A stretch of 36,216 nt of DNA from a virus, in the IMG/VR virus record IMGVR_UViG_3300025151_000127, positions 1-36,216 of that record; one strand, given 5' to 3'. Positions 5,785 to 11,400 of this stretch are shown piece by piece. The notes beneath the pieces were generated by a model. The model was not told where the DNA came from. It did no database searches and worked only from the letters and a program-made list of their open reading frames with translations. A program made the translations under genes and the position numbers. Each line of letters starts with the position of its first letter. The first letter of the stretch is position 1.

Positions 5785-6698
5785 TGGCTTTTGGTACAGT
5801 CACAGGAGGTAGGACAGAAGCAGGTCCACCCCCATCTTCTGAGGATTGCTGCCTTTTAATTAATTCAGTAACTGCTAATTTGAATGTAGAAACATTACAT
5901 GATGTCCCTATACGAACCGCCGAAAGAAAGTATCGAGTTTATGGCACTGTGACTGCAAAAGCGGAAAAGAGATGTATCCCCAAAGTTATTCCTGAGCCTA
6001 ACGAATTTGCAGGGCCTGCTGTTCTTCAAGGACCTCATTGGAGTTGTGGCAATTTCAAAATCCCCCTTACTTGCGCTGGTGGAAGGTGGCCTAAACCAAA
6101 AAGACCTGACCCCTTTAAGCCAGGAGAGGAGAGACCAAAACCTGAGAATGAAGTTGATTTTGGTTTTGAATTTAATTGTAAACCTATTCCTGGACTCCCT
6201 ACTCCCCCTTCACTGAAAATGTGTTCTGTAGAGTGGGAATCCTGCTCTGAGCCCTGCTCAAGCGATCCAGCTAATTGCTATTGCAACGTAGAGCAAACCA
6301 CTTCCGTAGATTTTGAAATTGATTTCTTAAATATCGCTGGGGATCTTGCAGGGATAATTCGAGCAGCAAGGAGCTTAATTCCAGGTATTGGCAGTAGCGA
6401 TGCTGTAAGTGTTGCAGGACTAGTTGATGATCTTGGTGGGTGCGCTGTTAAATTTTTTAAGGAATTAAAAACTAAAATGCCTAAAGGCGTTTGTGGAAAG
6501 AAGGTAAACTGCGAGTGTCAAAAAGAAGGAGAGGATAGATCTTTTGCATTACCAGATAAAAAACCTAAATTTGATCCTCTGTCTTTTGCCCCAAGTTGGT
6601 TAGGTAATCTTGTCGAAGCTGGTGGTACTGGTTCTACAGATGCAGAAACAAACAAGCCTTGTGATTGTGAAACAAACTTTAAGCCTAAAGGATGGTAG
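5784..6698 (+). CDS. Cys-rich structural-type protein (304 aa) next to PAAR tip
   Basis: No family is recognised. I count 17 Cys, many in pairs (EDCC, CYC, NCEC, CDC), with Pro-rich segments (GPPPSSEDCC, PGLPTPPSL). There is no export signal. Such Cys density suggests metal binding or disulfides formed in the mature virion. A good AGGAG lies about 9 nt before the ATG. Its end overlaps the PAAR gene, so it may belong to the tail-tip assembly; that role is inferred from adjacency alone. Confidence 0.6.
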   Translation: MAFGTVTGGRTEAGPPPSSEDCCLLINSVTANLNVETLHDVPIRTAERKYRVYGTVTAKAEKRCIPKVIPEPNEFAGPAVLQGPHWSCGNFKIPLTCAGGRWPKPKRPDPFKPGEERPKPENEVDFGFEFNCKPIPGLPTPPSLKMCSVEWESCSEPCSSDPANCYCNVEQTTSVDFEIDFLNIAGDLAGIIRAARSLIPGIGSSDAVSVAGLVDDLGGCAVKFFKELKTKMPKGVCGKKVNCECQKEGEDRSFALPDKKPKFDPLSFAPSWLGNLVEAGGTGSTDAETNKPCDCETNFKPKGW

Positions 6699-6982
6699 GA
6701 ATAACAACTACAAATACCTTAGCTTCTTGTTTGCATTCTATGACAGGAAGTACTTCAGTTTTTGCTGAGAGTGGTGGAATATCAAAACCATCACTAGATG
6801 GGACTATTGTTGGCGGGAGCATATTAGGCCTAGGCTCATCAACAGTGTTTTGCGAGGGTATGCCTATGGCATTAGCAGGGAGCATAATCGCTCCTCACGG
6901 CGAATGTACCGCAATACCTCCAGTGCTGTCTCATTGCACTGCCATAACCACAGGTACAATAACAGTAGGAGTAGGAATATGA
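6692..6982 (+). CDS. PAAR-type spike tip protein (96 aa)
   Basis: The 96-residue protein shows the PAAR repeat pattern of Gly-rich turns with His and Cys: GSTSVFAESG, VFCEGMPMALAGSIIAPHGEC, LSHCTAITTGTITV. In T4 the equivalent gp5.4 sharpens the end of the gp5 spike and binds a metal ion through His/Cys at the apex. Length matches single-domain PAAR proteins. The start overlaps the preceding gene's last codons (GGATGGTAG), so translation is probably coupled. It lies far from the gp5-type spike at 31196, which is unlike T4. Confidence 0.7.
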   Translation: MVGITTTNTLASCLHSMTGSTSVFAESGGISKPSLDGTIVGGSILGLGSSTVFCEGMPMALAGSIIAPHGECTAIPPVLSHCTAITTGTITVGVGI

Positions 6983-7115
6983 AACGATACATGATCCCAC
7001 GCACAGCACATTGCTGAAAAGGTGCTTAACTCCTTTCGTGAAAGGAAAAAAGATTCCTCTTTATTGTTCTTTTCTCCCTAAATAGAAACGGGGACAGGAA
7101 GAACAGGAAATTACT
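6983..7115. other. 133-bp non-coding gap with small hairpin
   Basis: It contains TCCTTT-CGTG-AAAGGA (6-bp stem, 7031-7046) not followed by a U tract, and the late-type CTAAATA box noted separately. A 12-codon ORF (ATG at 6979) overlaps the PAAR stop but is too short to call. Confidence 0.4.
7078..7085 (+). promoter_or_regulatory. CTAAATAG late-promoter-like box
   Basis: CTAAATA lies about 31 nt upstream of the next ATG. A second CTAAATA has nearly the same distance (35 nt) to the ATG of the gene at 9391. Both genes follow a gap and have good ribosome sites. It resembles the 3' part of the T4 late octamer. Confidence 0.4.
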
Positions 7116-7538
7116 ATGGAAAAACCAATGATGGATAATAAAGGATATATTGATGTTCAGTCTGCTCTCAAATTAAAAGAAGCTGAAGGCAGGGTTGAAA
7201 GAGAAAGAAGAGAGGCCGAGGGTAGGGTAGAGGTTGATAAGCTTAACGCTGAGTCAGATGCAATGTTTCGTGAATTACTTATTCGTGAAAGTGCAAAAGA
7301 AACAGCATCAAAGCACTTAGCTAAGTTTGCTGGGTTTTACCTAACTTTCCTAGTATGCACCTTCATTTTTAGTATACAGTTCGTACCTGAAACTAGTATT
7401 GCTGTTGTTGCAGGTTTGATTACGCTTGTTGTGACAAATCTATCGACTATTCTTAAGGGAATTGTTGAGAATGGTGATGACAAAGATGAGGTTGAGCCTG
7501 GATCAAGACCAAAAACTGTTAAAACCAAGCTTCAATAA
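7116..7538 (+). CDS. Coiled-coil protein with two membrane segments, holin-like
   Basis: This 140-residue protein has an N-terminal charged helix with repeats of EAEGRVERERREAEGRVE (about 23-40), then two hydrophobic segments: FAGFYLTFLVCTFIFSIQF (about 69-87) and SIAVVAGLITLVVTNLSTI (about 93-111), then a charged tail. Two close membrane helices with charged ends are typical of class II holins, but a long N-terminal coiled coil is unusual, so other membrane roles are possible. AGGAAA provides a ribosome site 5 nt before the ATG, and a CTAAATA box lies upstream. Confidence 0.6.
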   Translation: MEKPMMDNKGYIDVQSALKLKEAEGRVERERREAEGRVEVDKLNAESDAMFRELLIRESAKETASKHLAKFAGFYLTFLVCTFIFSIQFVPETSIAVVAGLITLVVTNLSTILKGIVENGDDKDEVEPGSRPKTVKTKLQ

Positions 7539-7553
7539 AAAAGGAATAATAAT

Positions 7554-7787
7554 ATGAATCCACTATGGTCACTGTTTTTCAAAGACAGATTAAGAACACC
7601 CTTCTCGGTGTATAAAATGAGTTTAGCAGAGTTAGTATTTTTGGGAGCCGTTGCCTTTGGGTGTGGTTTTGGGGCAGTGAAAGGCAGTAAGTGGCTTGTA
7701 AATCTTCTTCAGAATAATGCTGCTGAGGCTACTGTAGAAACTCAACCAGTTGTCGAAACTGAATCTGTTGTTGTCGAAGCTCAATAA
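7554..7787 (+). CDS. Small single-span membrane protein (77 aa)
   Basis: The product is unknown. It has a hydrophobic segment LAELVFLGAVAFGCGFGAV (about residues 24-42) and an acidic, Val/Glu-rich C-terminal tail (VETQPVVETESVVVEAQ). A GGAAT site precedes the ATG. It follows the holin-like gene by 15 bp and its stop abuts the TTG of a small basic ORF, so the three probably form one operon. Confidence 0.6.
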   Translation: MNPLWSLFFKDRLRTPFSVYKMSLAELVFLGAVAFGCGFGAVKGSKWLVNLLQNNAAEATVETQPVVETESVVVEAQ

Positions 7788-7919
7788 TTGAACAAAAAGA
7801 ACAAAGGGTACAGAAACAAAGACCCTAGATATAATGAGAAGCTTGCTGTATTTAAACGGCAAGTGAAACGACTGTTTGTTCGAGAGACCAAACGAAAACA
7901 CGGAAAAAAATTAACATGA
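7788..7919 (+). CDS. Small basic protein (43 aa) with TTG start
   Basis: A TTG directly follows the previous stop (TAATTG) and opens 43 sense codons ending in an ATGA overlap with the next head-protein gene. The protein is dominated by Lys, Arg and aromatic residues (KKNKGYRNKDPRYNEKL, later VKRLFVRETKRKHGKKLT). The exact fit between neighbours on both sides, the same ATGA coupling seen throughout the cluster and the biased composition support a real gene. No function is visible. It lacks the MNW/MNS leader. Confidence 0.5.
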   Translation: MNKKNKGYRNKDPRYNEKLAVFKRQVKRLFVRETKRKHGKKLT

Positions 7920-8131
7920 ATTGGAAAGATAAAGTATACAATAGTTTGACAGAAGAACTCACCTCAGATGGGAAAAGGCAATTAGTTGGTACTGTAAGAG
8001 GCCGACAAAAAGGACTGAGACCTCACGGTGGTAGAGGCAGAGTAACAACAACCCATAAAAACGAAAAAGGGCAGACTGTGATTGTTACTAAGATGCCTGA
8101 TGGGACAGAAAAGAGAACAGTATTGAAATGA
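7916..8131 (+). CDS. Putative internal head protein 5 (71 aa)
   Basis: The leader MNWKDKVYNSLTEE matches the family, now with Trp instead of Ser-Tyr at positions 3-4; the predicted cut is after LTE. The mature part is basic and Gly-rich (GRQKGLRPHGGRGRV) followed by a beta-like segment (GQTVIVTKMPDGTEKRTVLK). ATGA overlaps join it to the small ORF before it and to protein 6 after it. No domain is recognised. Confidence 0.65.
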   Translation: MNWKDKVYNSLTEELTSDGKRQLVGTVRGRQKGLRPHGGRGRVTTTHKNEKGQTVIVTKMPDGTEKRTVLK

Positions 8132-8349
8132 ACTGGCAAAATAGAATATACGAAAGCTTAACCGAGGCATCGACTCGATCTAGAAGAAGGACAGGACAAG
8201 CTTCTGTGGATCCTGACATCACAGCAACTGAGAGAAGCAAAATTGATGCAGCTATGTTTGCAAAAATTCATGGTAATAAGCCTGAACAAAATAAGATTAC
8301 GAGAGAGGTTGCAAAAACAATTGCAGTAAGAAGACAAAAACCGCGATGA
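8128..8349 (+). CDS. Putative internal head protein 6 (73 aa)
   Basis: The leader MNWQNRIYESLTEA gives a predicted cut after LTE, followed at once by a basic run (STRSRRRTGQ). The rest is helical and basic and ends AVRRQKPR. The gene overlaps both neighbours by ATGA. The leader is nearly identical in protein to that of the family member at 10480, while the rest differs, which suggests a reusable targeting tag on unrelated cargo. Confidence 0.65.
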   Translation: MNWQNRIYESLTEASTRSRRRTGQASVDPDITATERSKIDAAMFAKIHGNKPEQNKITREVAKTIAVRRQKPR

Positions 8350-8690
8350 ATTGGCAAGAAAGAATCTTAGAACGCACACAAAGCTCATTTAAGTATAAAG
8401 TATGTACGGATTCTATTGCCAAGACCGCAGGAACCCCTAAAAGAAGCACTTGGAGTAAAGGAGCTAAACGCCGATATGATAGGTGTTTAAAGAAGGTTAC
8501 TGAATCTAAAGGAAACCCATATGCAACCCCAGGTATAGAGACAGGGACTGTAACAGTAAGAAGGGAGGATCCTTTTAAGAGGCTACCCCAAAATATTAGA
8601 GTTCAAGTTTTAGCTCGTAAAGCATTACAAACTAAAAGAGCAGCAGAGCTTGCTAGAAATATAGACCAGTCGGGTGGAACCCGAAAATAG
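8346..8690 (+). CDS. Putative internal head protein 7 (114 aa), divergent leader
   Basis: It begins MNWQERILERTQSS. The first six residues match the family, but the LTE cut motif is missing; ILE at 7-9 is the only Leu/Ile-x-Glu present. The body is basic with two Cys (KVCTDSIAKTAG, YDRCLKKVTESKG) and ends with an Arg/Lys-rich helix. It may be cut earlier than its relatives or not at all. It is the last gene of the coupled run and is followed by a strong terminator. Confidence 0.6.
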   Translation: MNWQERILERTQSSFKYKVCTDSIAKTAGTPKRSTWSKGAKRRYDRCLKKVTESKGNPYATPGIETGTVTVRREDPFKRLPQNIRVQVLARKALQTKRAAELARNIDQSGGTRK

Positions 8691-8734
8691 ACCAACTCGA
8701 AGTGTTTACGCTTTTCGTGTTTGGAACTTCGCTT

Positions 8735-8773
8735 AACTTCCCCTAATTCCTGTGTTTTAGGGGAAGTTTTTTT
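8735..8773 (+). terminator. Strong intrinsic terminator after head-protein cluster
   Basis: AACTTCCCCTAA (8735-8746) pairs perfectly with TTAGGGGAAGTT (8757-8768), a 12-bp stem with a 10-nt loop, followed by a T run to 8773. An extra CGAAGT/ACTTCG stem (8698-8703 with 8726-8731) precedes it. It ends the transcript covering 7116-8690. Confidence 0.9.
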
Positions 8774-8789
8774 ATTTAAGTAACCTATC

Positions 8790-8795
8790 TATAAT
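8790..8795 (+). promoter_or_regulatory. TATAAT box before the Hsp20 gene
   Basis: Exact TATAAT in the terminator-to-gene gap, with no -35 match at the usual distance. The gene after it is cut off from upstream transcription by the terminator, so a promoter is required here. The expected leader (about 8802-8854) could fold through AGAGT and ACTCT around GTAAGGG. Confidence 0.5.
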
Positions 8796-8854
8796 AGAAA
8801 GAGAGTTGCCGTAAGGGACTCTTTACCCCCTTGTCGAAAGAAAGGAGAAAAACA

Positions 8855-9280
8855 ATGGGAAACTTCTATTGGACTAATTTTGATTATGTTTGGAATAATC
8901 TCGATCTTGTCCTCCGAGACTGGCACCGAATGGTCGATGTGCCCAAGAAGCAATTAGCTTCACTTCCAAATTACCCCCACTCTGATTGTTGGGTAGATGA
9001 TGATTGTAACAAATTGTGGTTACGGTTTGCACTCGCTGGCTACGCGAAAGAAAATATTAGCGTAAAAGCCAGTAAAAATACTCTTAGAATCACCGCAACA
9101 GGAGAGGCAGAGAATGATGTCAAGTTCGTACATCATGGCATTAGCAAGAAAGATGTGGACTTTTCGTTGAATATTGACGAGGCTTTCGATTTAAAGAAAG
9201 CAAAAACTGATTTTGTAGATGGGCTCTTAACTATCGTTATTCCTAGAGCAAAGGAGGCAGAATTAGTGGATCTGATGTAA
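8855..9280 (+). CDS. Small heat shock protein, Hsp20/alpha-crystallin type
   Basis: The 141-residue protein has the alpha-crystallin core: LWLRFALAGYAKENISVKAS with the A-G-Y-x-K-E-x-I-x-V pattern, then LRITATGE, and the terminal strand DGLLTIVIPRAKE. Such proteins bind unfolding proteins without ATP, and related genes occur in T4-like aquatic phages. AAGGAG lies 7 nt before the ATG at 8855; an upstream in-frame TTG is less likely. Terminators on both sides make it a single-gene transcript, which suggests separate control and probably high expression. Confidence 0.85.
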   Translation: MGNFYWTNFDYVWNNLDLVLRDWHRMVDVPKKQLASLPNYPHSDCWVDDDCNKLWLRFALAGYAKENISVKASKNTLRITATGEAENDVKFVHHGISKKDVDFSLNIDEAFDLKKAKTDFVDGLLTIVIPRAKEAELVDLM

Positions 9281-9297
9281 TTTAATAACTCCTTGGT

Positions 9298-9343
9298 AAA
9301 AAATAAGAATCTTAATATTTTTTTATTAAGATTCTTATTTTTT
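9298..9343. terminator. Perfect 20-bp inverted-repeat terminator
   Basis: Left arm 9298-9317 and right arm 9324-9343 are perfect reverse complements around a T6 loop. The ends are A6 and T6, so it works as a terminator in either direction. It closes the Hsp20 transcript. The stem is unusually long and AT-rich. Confidence 0.88.
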
Positions 9344-9348
9344 AGATA

Positions 9349-9356
9349 CTAAATAC
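9349..9356 (+). promoter_or_regulatory. CTAAATAC late-promoter-like box
   Basis: It lies just after the terminator and 35 nt before the ATG at 9391, matching the box at 7078 in sequence and spacing. A promoter is needed here because a terminator lies on each side of the gene. Confidence 0.5.
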
Positions 9357-9390
9357 TCTTAGATTAAAGTAATACTAGGAGTAATCTATT

Positions 9391-10404
9391 ATGGCACCAG
9401 CAGCACAACCCGTCCCCCAACCACAGCAACCAACACAGACAAGCCTTCCTTTAGGTGTTCATTACGGAGGATCCGCAATTCCCCCCGCATCGGGTGTATC
9501 GGGAACTGGTACTTTTAATGGTCCTTGGATTATTGAACAACAATCATTAAATATTGAGTATGTTCGCGTTCCAATGACACAGCTTACAGGTGGAACTGGG
9601 GCCATAGATGTTACCTTGTCTTCAGCATCAATGACTCATGCAGTGGTAGGGACATCTTTGGCTGTTAGGGCAACGGCTTCGTGGAGTAAAGTGTCTGCTG
9701 TTGCTGCGTATCCGCTCTCTGGAGAGTATACTCAACCGCAAGTATTTGAGTTTTTCCCTGTAAGTTCTGACCCAGGAGGTGTTTCTTATGGTGATTTGAA
9801 TGCTAGTACTTTAGGTCCAATGGGAACCATTGCCACAGTGCTTCCCTACTACCATAGAAGGCCAATGACAAACGTCGAACGTAGTTACTCAGACTCAGAA
9901 TCCCAGTACTACCTGGGTTTAAACTCGTCTTCTTGTCATGGTTATAATTTTGCACTGAATGATCCTTCCGCTCTTAATAACACTATAACAATGGGCAACC
10001 AAAGCTGGTTCTTTAATAATTATGTTCATTGGGCAGGGATGAGAAGATTTAGAGGTGCTTTCTTAGCTGATTATGAGTTTGAGAATGCACTTGAATCTGG
10101 GGTAGAGGGATTCCAAGCTATTTCTACATATATGATTCCTGGAGCATACTCCACAGCTACTGAAAACTTAGGAAGAATTTATGATACGATTGATCAAGTT
10201 GCTGATGCTGTTCATAATTATAAATTAGTCAGAAATGGAAAATTAAGTGCTAATCATGAGATTTTAATGAATCAGTGCTTTGCTGATGGCAATGACACTC
10301 TTCCAGGATTGCATTGTGGTTACCACAACACTTTTTCTTTCAATGGGATTGGACAATACGATAAAAACAGACATGACTACAGTGGTGCTGTTGGAACTCC
10401 ATAA
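9391..10404 (+). CDS. Probable abundant virion protein, unrecognised (337 aa)
   Basis: The family is not recognised. The N-terminus is Ala/Pro/Gln-rich (MAPAAQPVPQPQQPTQTS), the rest is beta-rich and aromatic with WFFNNYVHWAGMRRFRGAFL near the middle. There is no signal peptide. AGGAG lies 9 nt before the ATG. The gene stands alone between two strong terminators with its own promoter-like box, the arrangement expected of a highly expressed structural protein. It does not look like gp23, so a decoration, fibre or tail role is more likely, though unproven. Confidence 0.6.
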   Translation: MAPAAQPVPQPQQPTQTSLPLGVHYGGSAIPPASGVSGTGTFNGPWIIEQQSLNIEYVRVPMTQLTGGTGAIDVTLSSASMTHAVVGTSLAVRATASWSKVSAVAAYPLSGEYTQPQVFEFFPVSSDPGGVSYGDLNASTLGPMGTIATVLPYYHRRPMTNVERSYSDSESQYYLGLNSSSCHGYNFALNDPSALNNTITMGNQSWFFNNYVHWAGMRRFRGAFLADYEFENALESGVEGFQAISTYMIPGAYSTATENLGRIYDTIDQVADAVHNYKLVRNGKLSANHEILMNQCFADGNDTLPGLHCGYHNTFSFNGIGQYDKNRHDYSGAVGTP

Positions 10405-10427
10405 AATAAAATAAAATAAATCACTAA

Positions 10428-10463
10428 AAAAAGCCAACTAAGTTCACTCCTAGTTGGCTTTTT
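10428..10463. terminator. Intrinsic terminator after the 337-aa gene
   Basis: AAAAAGCCAACTA (10428-10440) pairs perfectly with TAGTTGGCTTTTT (10451-10463) across a 10-nt loop: a 13-bp stem with A and T ends, able to act in both directions. It is preceded by four AT-rich units of the form ATAAA (about 10401-10420). Confidence 0.9.
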
Positions 10464-10466
10464 CTC

Positions 10467-10474
10467 TATATAAG
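10467..10474 (+). promoter_or_regulatory. TATATAAG box before head-protein gene 8
   Basis: CTATATAAGG lies 5 nt before the ATG at 10480 and directly after a terminator, so it is the only visible promoter candidate. Its AAGG could also act as the ribosome site, in which case transcription must start further upstream. Confidence 0.4.
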
Positions 10475-10479
10475 GTAGC

Positions 10480-10728
10480 ATGAATTGGCAAAACAAAATA
10501 TACGAAAATCTTGTTGAGACTGAAAACCCTGAAAACCCTGATAGCGATGACAGGCACTCAACAATTAGTGCTTTGGCTAAAGAAATAAAATCTATGAAAC
10601 CAGGAGAAGCGAGATCTGCAAAAATCCTGCAAGTTCAAAAGCTAATCACTGGCGGTAGACAAGCTGGCAGGGGCGCAATTGAAACAGCACCTAGGCGAAG
10701 AAGAAACCTACGAGACACTAGCAGGTAG
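10480..10728 (+). CDS. Putative internal head protein 8 (82 aa), isolated copy
   Basis: The leader MNWQNKIYENLVET gives a predicted cut after LVE. The following ENPENPDSDD stretch is acidic, then the protein becomes basic and ends PRRRRNLRDTSR. It lies apart from the other seven members, just upstream of the terminase region, with its own box and terminator. Its 3' end overlaps the convergent glycosyltransferase gene by 21 bp. Confidence 0.65.
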   Translation: MNWQNKIYENLVETENPENPDSDDRHSTISALAKEIKSMKPGEARSAKILQVQKLITGGRQAGRGAIETAPRRRRNLRDTSR

Positions 10729-11400
10729 ATTCTTTCCAAAAATCTTAAGAAAAGCCTCTCTATTTTTGTGCCAAGAGTCTCTCCCCGCTAATTCGCCTAT
10801 TGATTCGTGACGAATTTGAATTGGTAGCGTATAATTTTTTTTGCCTTTTTGATAGGTTTGGAAAGTGTAGAAGATGTCGTAGAAATCCCATTTTCCTACA
10901 AAAGCTTTGGGTTGTTTAAGCTGTATTGATCTTAGTGTTTTTTTGGTAGCAGCTAGGAACACACCATCCATAACCACAACTTCTCCTAACTGTCCGAAAA
11001 AAGTAGCACTCATAGAATCAAGATCCTCTCCGTGGAAAACGTAACCACTATGAGACCCTGCTTTCCATTGTTCCATATCCCACCAAACTCCCGTTTGGGC
11101 AAATCTTCTTGTTCCTGCAATTCCTACAAAACCCGTATTATCTTTTTTAAGTTTTTGTTTAAGCATGTGGGTAAATACTTCTGGGCGTGTGAGTATCTCA
11201 ATGTCATCATGACACATGATAATAATATCGTCTAGGTTTGCATCCAGGTCATCAAGGCCTTTATCATAAGCTTCAAAAATAGATTTTTCACCATAAAGTA
11301 CTTTTGATTCAATATTGCAGTTTTTAAAGTACTCTAATAGATTGGTGGTAGTTTGTGATAGGTCTTTGTCTCGGGTACATGTTAAGGAGTAAATATTCAT
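10708..11400 (-). CDS. GT2-like glycosyltransferase (230 aa)
   Basis: The N-terminus (MNIYSLTCTRDKDL) and IIIMCHDDIEI (about residues 59-69, with an Asp-Asp metal/nucleotide site) fit a GT-A fold. Later VVVMDGVFLAATK and KWDFYDIFYTFQTYQKGK, then RHESIGE, match small GT2-type transferases with a WDFYD-like acceptor region. It may modify phage DNA, a virion protein or host surface sugars; nothing in the sequence decides which. Its ATG (11398-11400) shares the tetranucleotide CATG with the terminase start on the other strand. No ribosome site is seen upstream, since that region is inside the terminase gene. Confidence 0.7.
   Translation of the reverse strand: MNIYSLTCTRDKDLSQTTTNLLEYFKNCNIESKVLYGEKSIFEAYDKGLDDLDANLDDIIIMCHDDIEILTRPEVFTHMLKQKLKKDNTGFVGIAGTRRFAQTGVWWDMEQWKAGSHSGYVFHGEDLDSMSATFFGQLGEVVVMDGVFLAATKKTLRSIQLKQPKAFVGKWDFYDIFYTFQTYQKGKKNYTLPIQIRHESIGELAGRDSWHKNREAFLKIFGKNLPASVS

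Noticed and set aside
6979-7017. Twelve-codon ORF overlapping the PAAR stop
   Set aside because: Too short and without support from composition; kept only as a note to the gap.
9391-10404. 337-aa protein as the major capsid protein
   Set aside because: Size, Pro/Gln-rich N-terminus and lack of gp23-like blocks argue against it; terminator isolation alone is not enough.
10401-10420. ATAAA tandem repeat as a functional element
   Set aside because: Only four short AT-rich units next to a terminator; likely slippage-prone filler.
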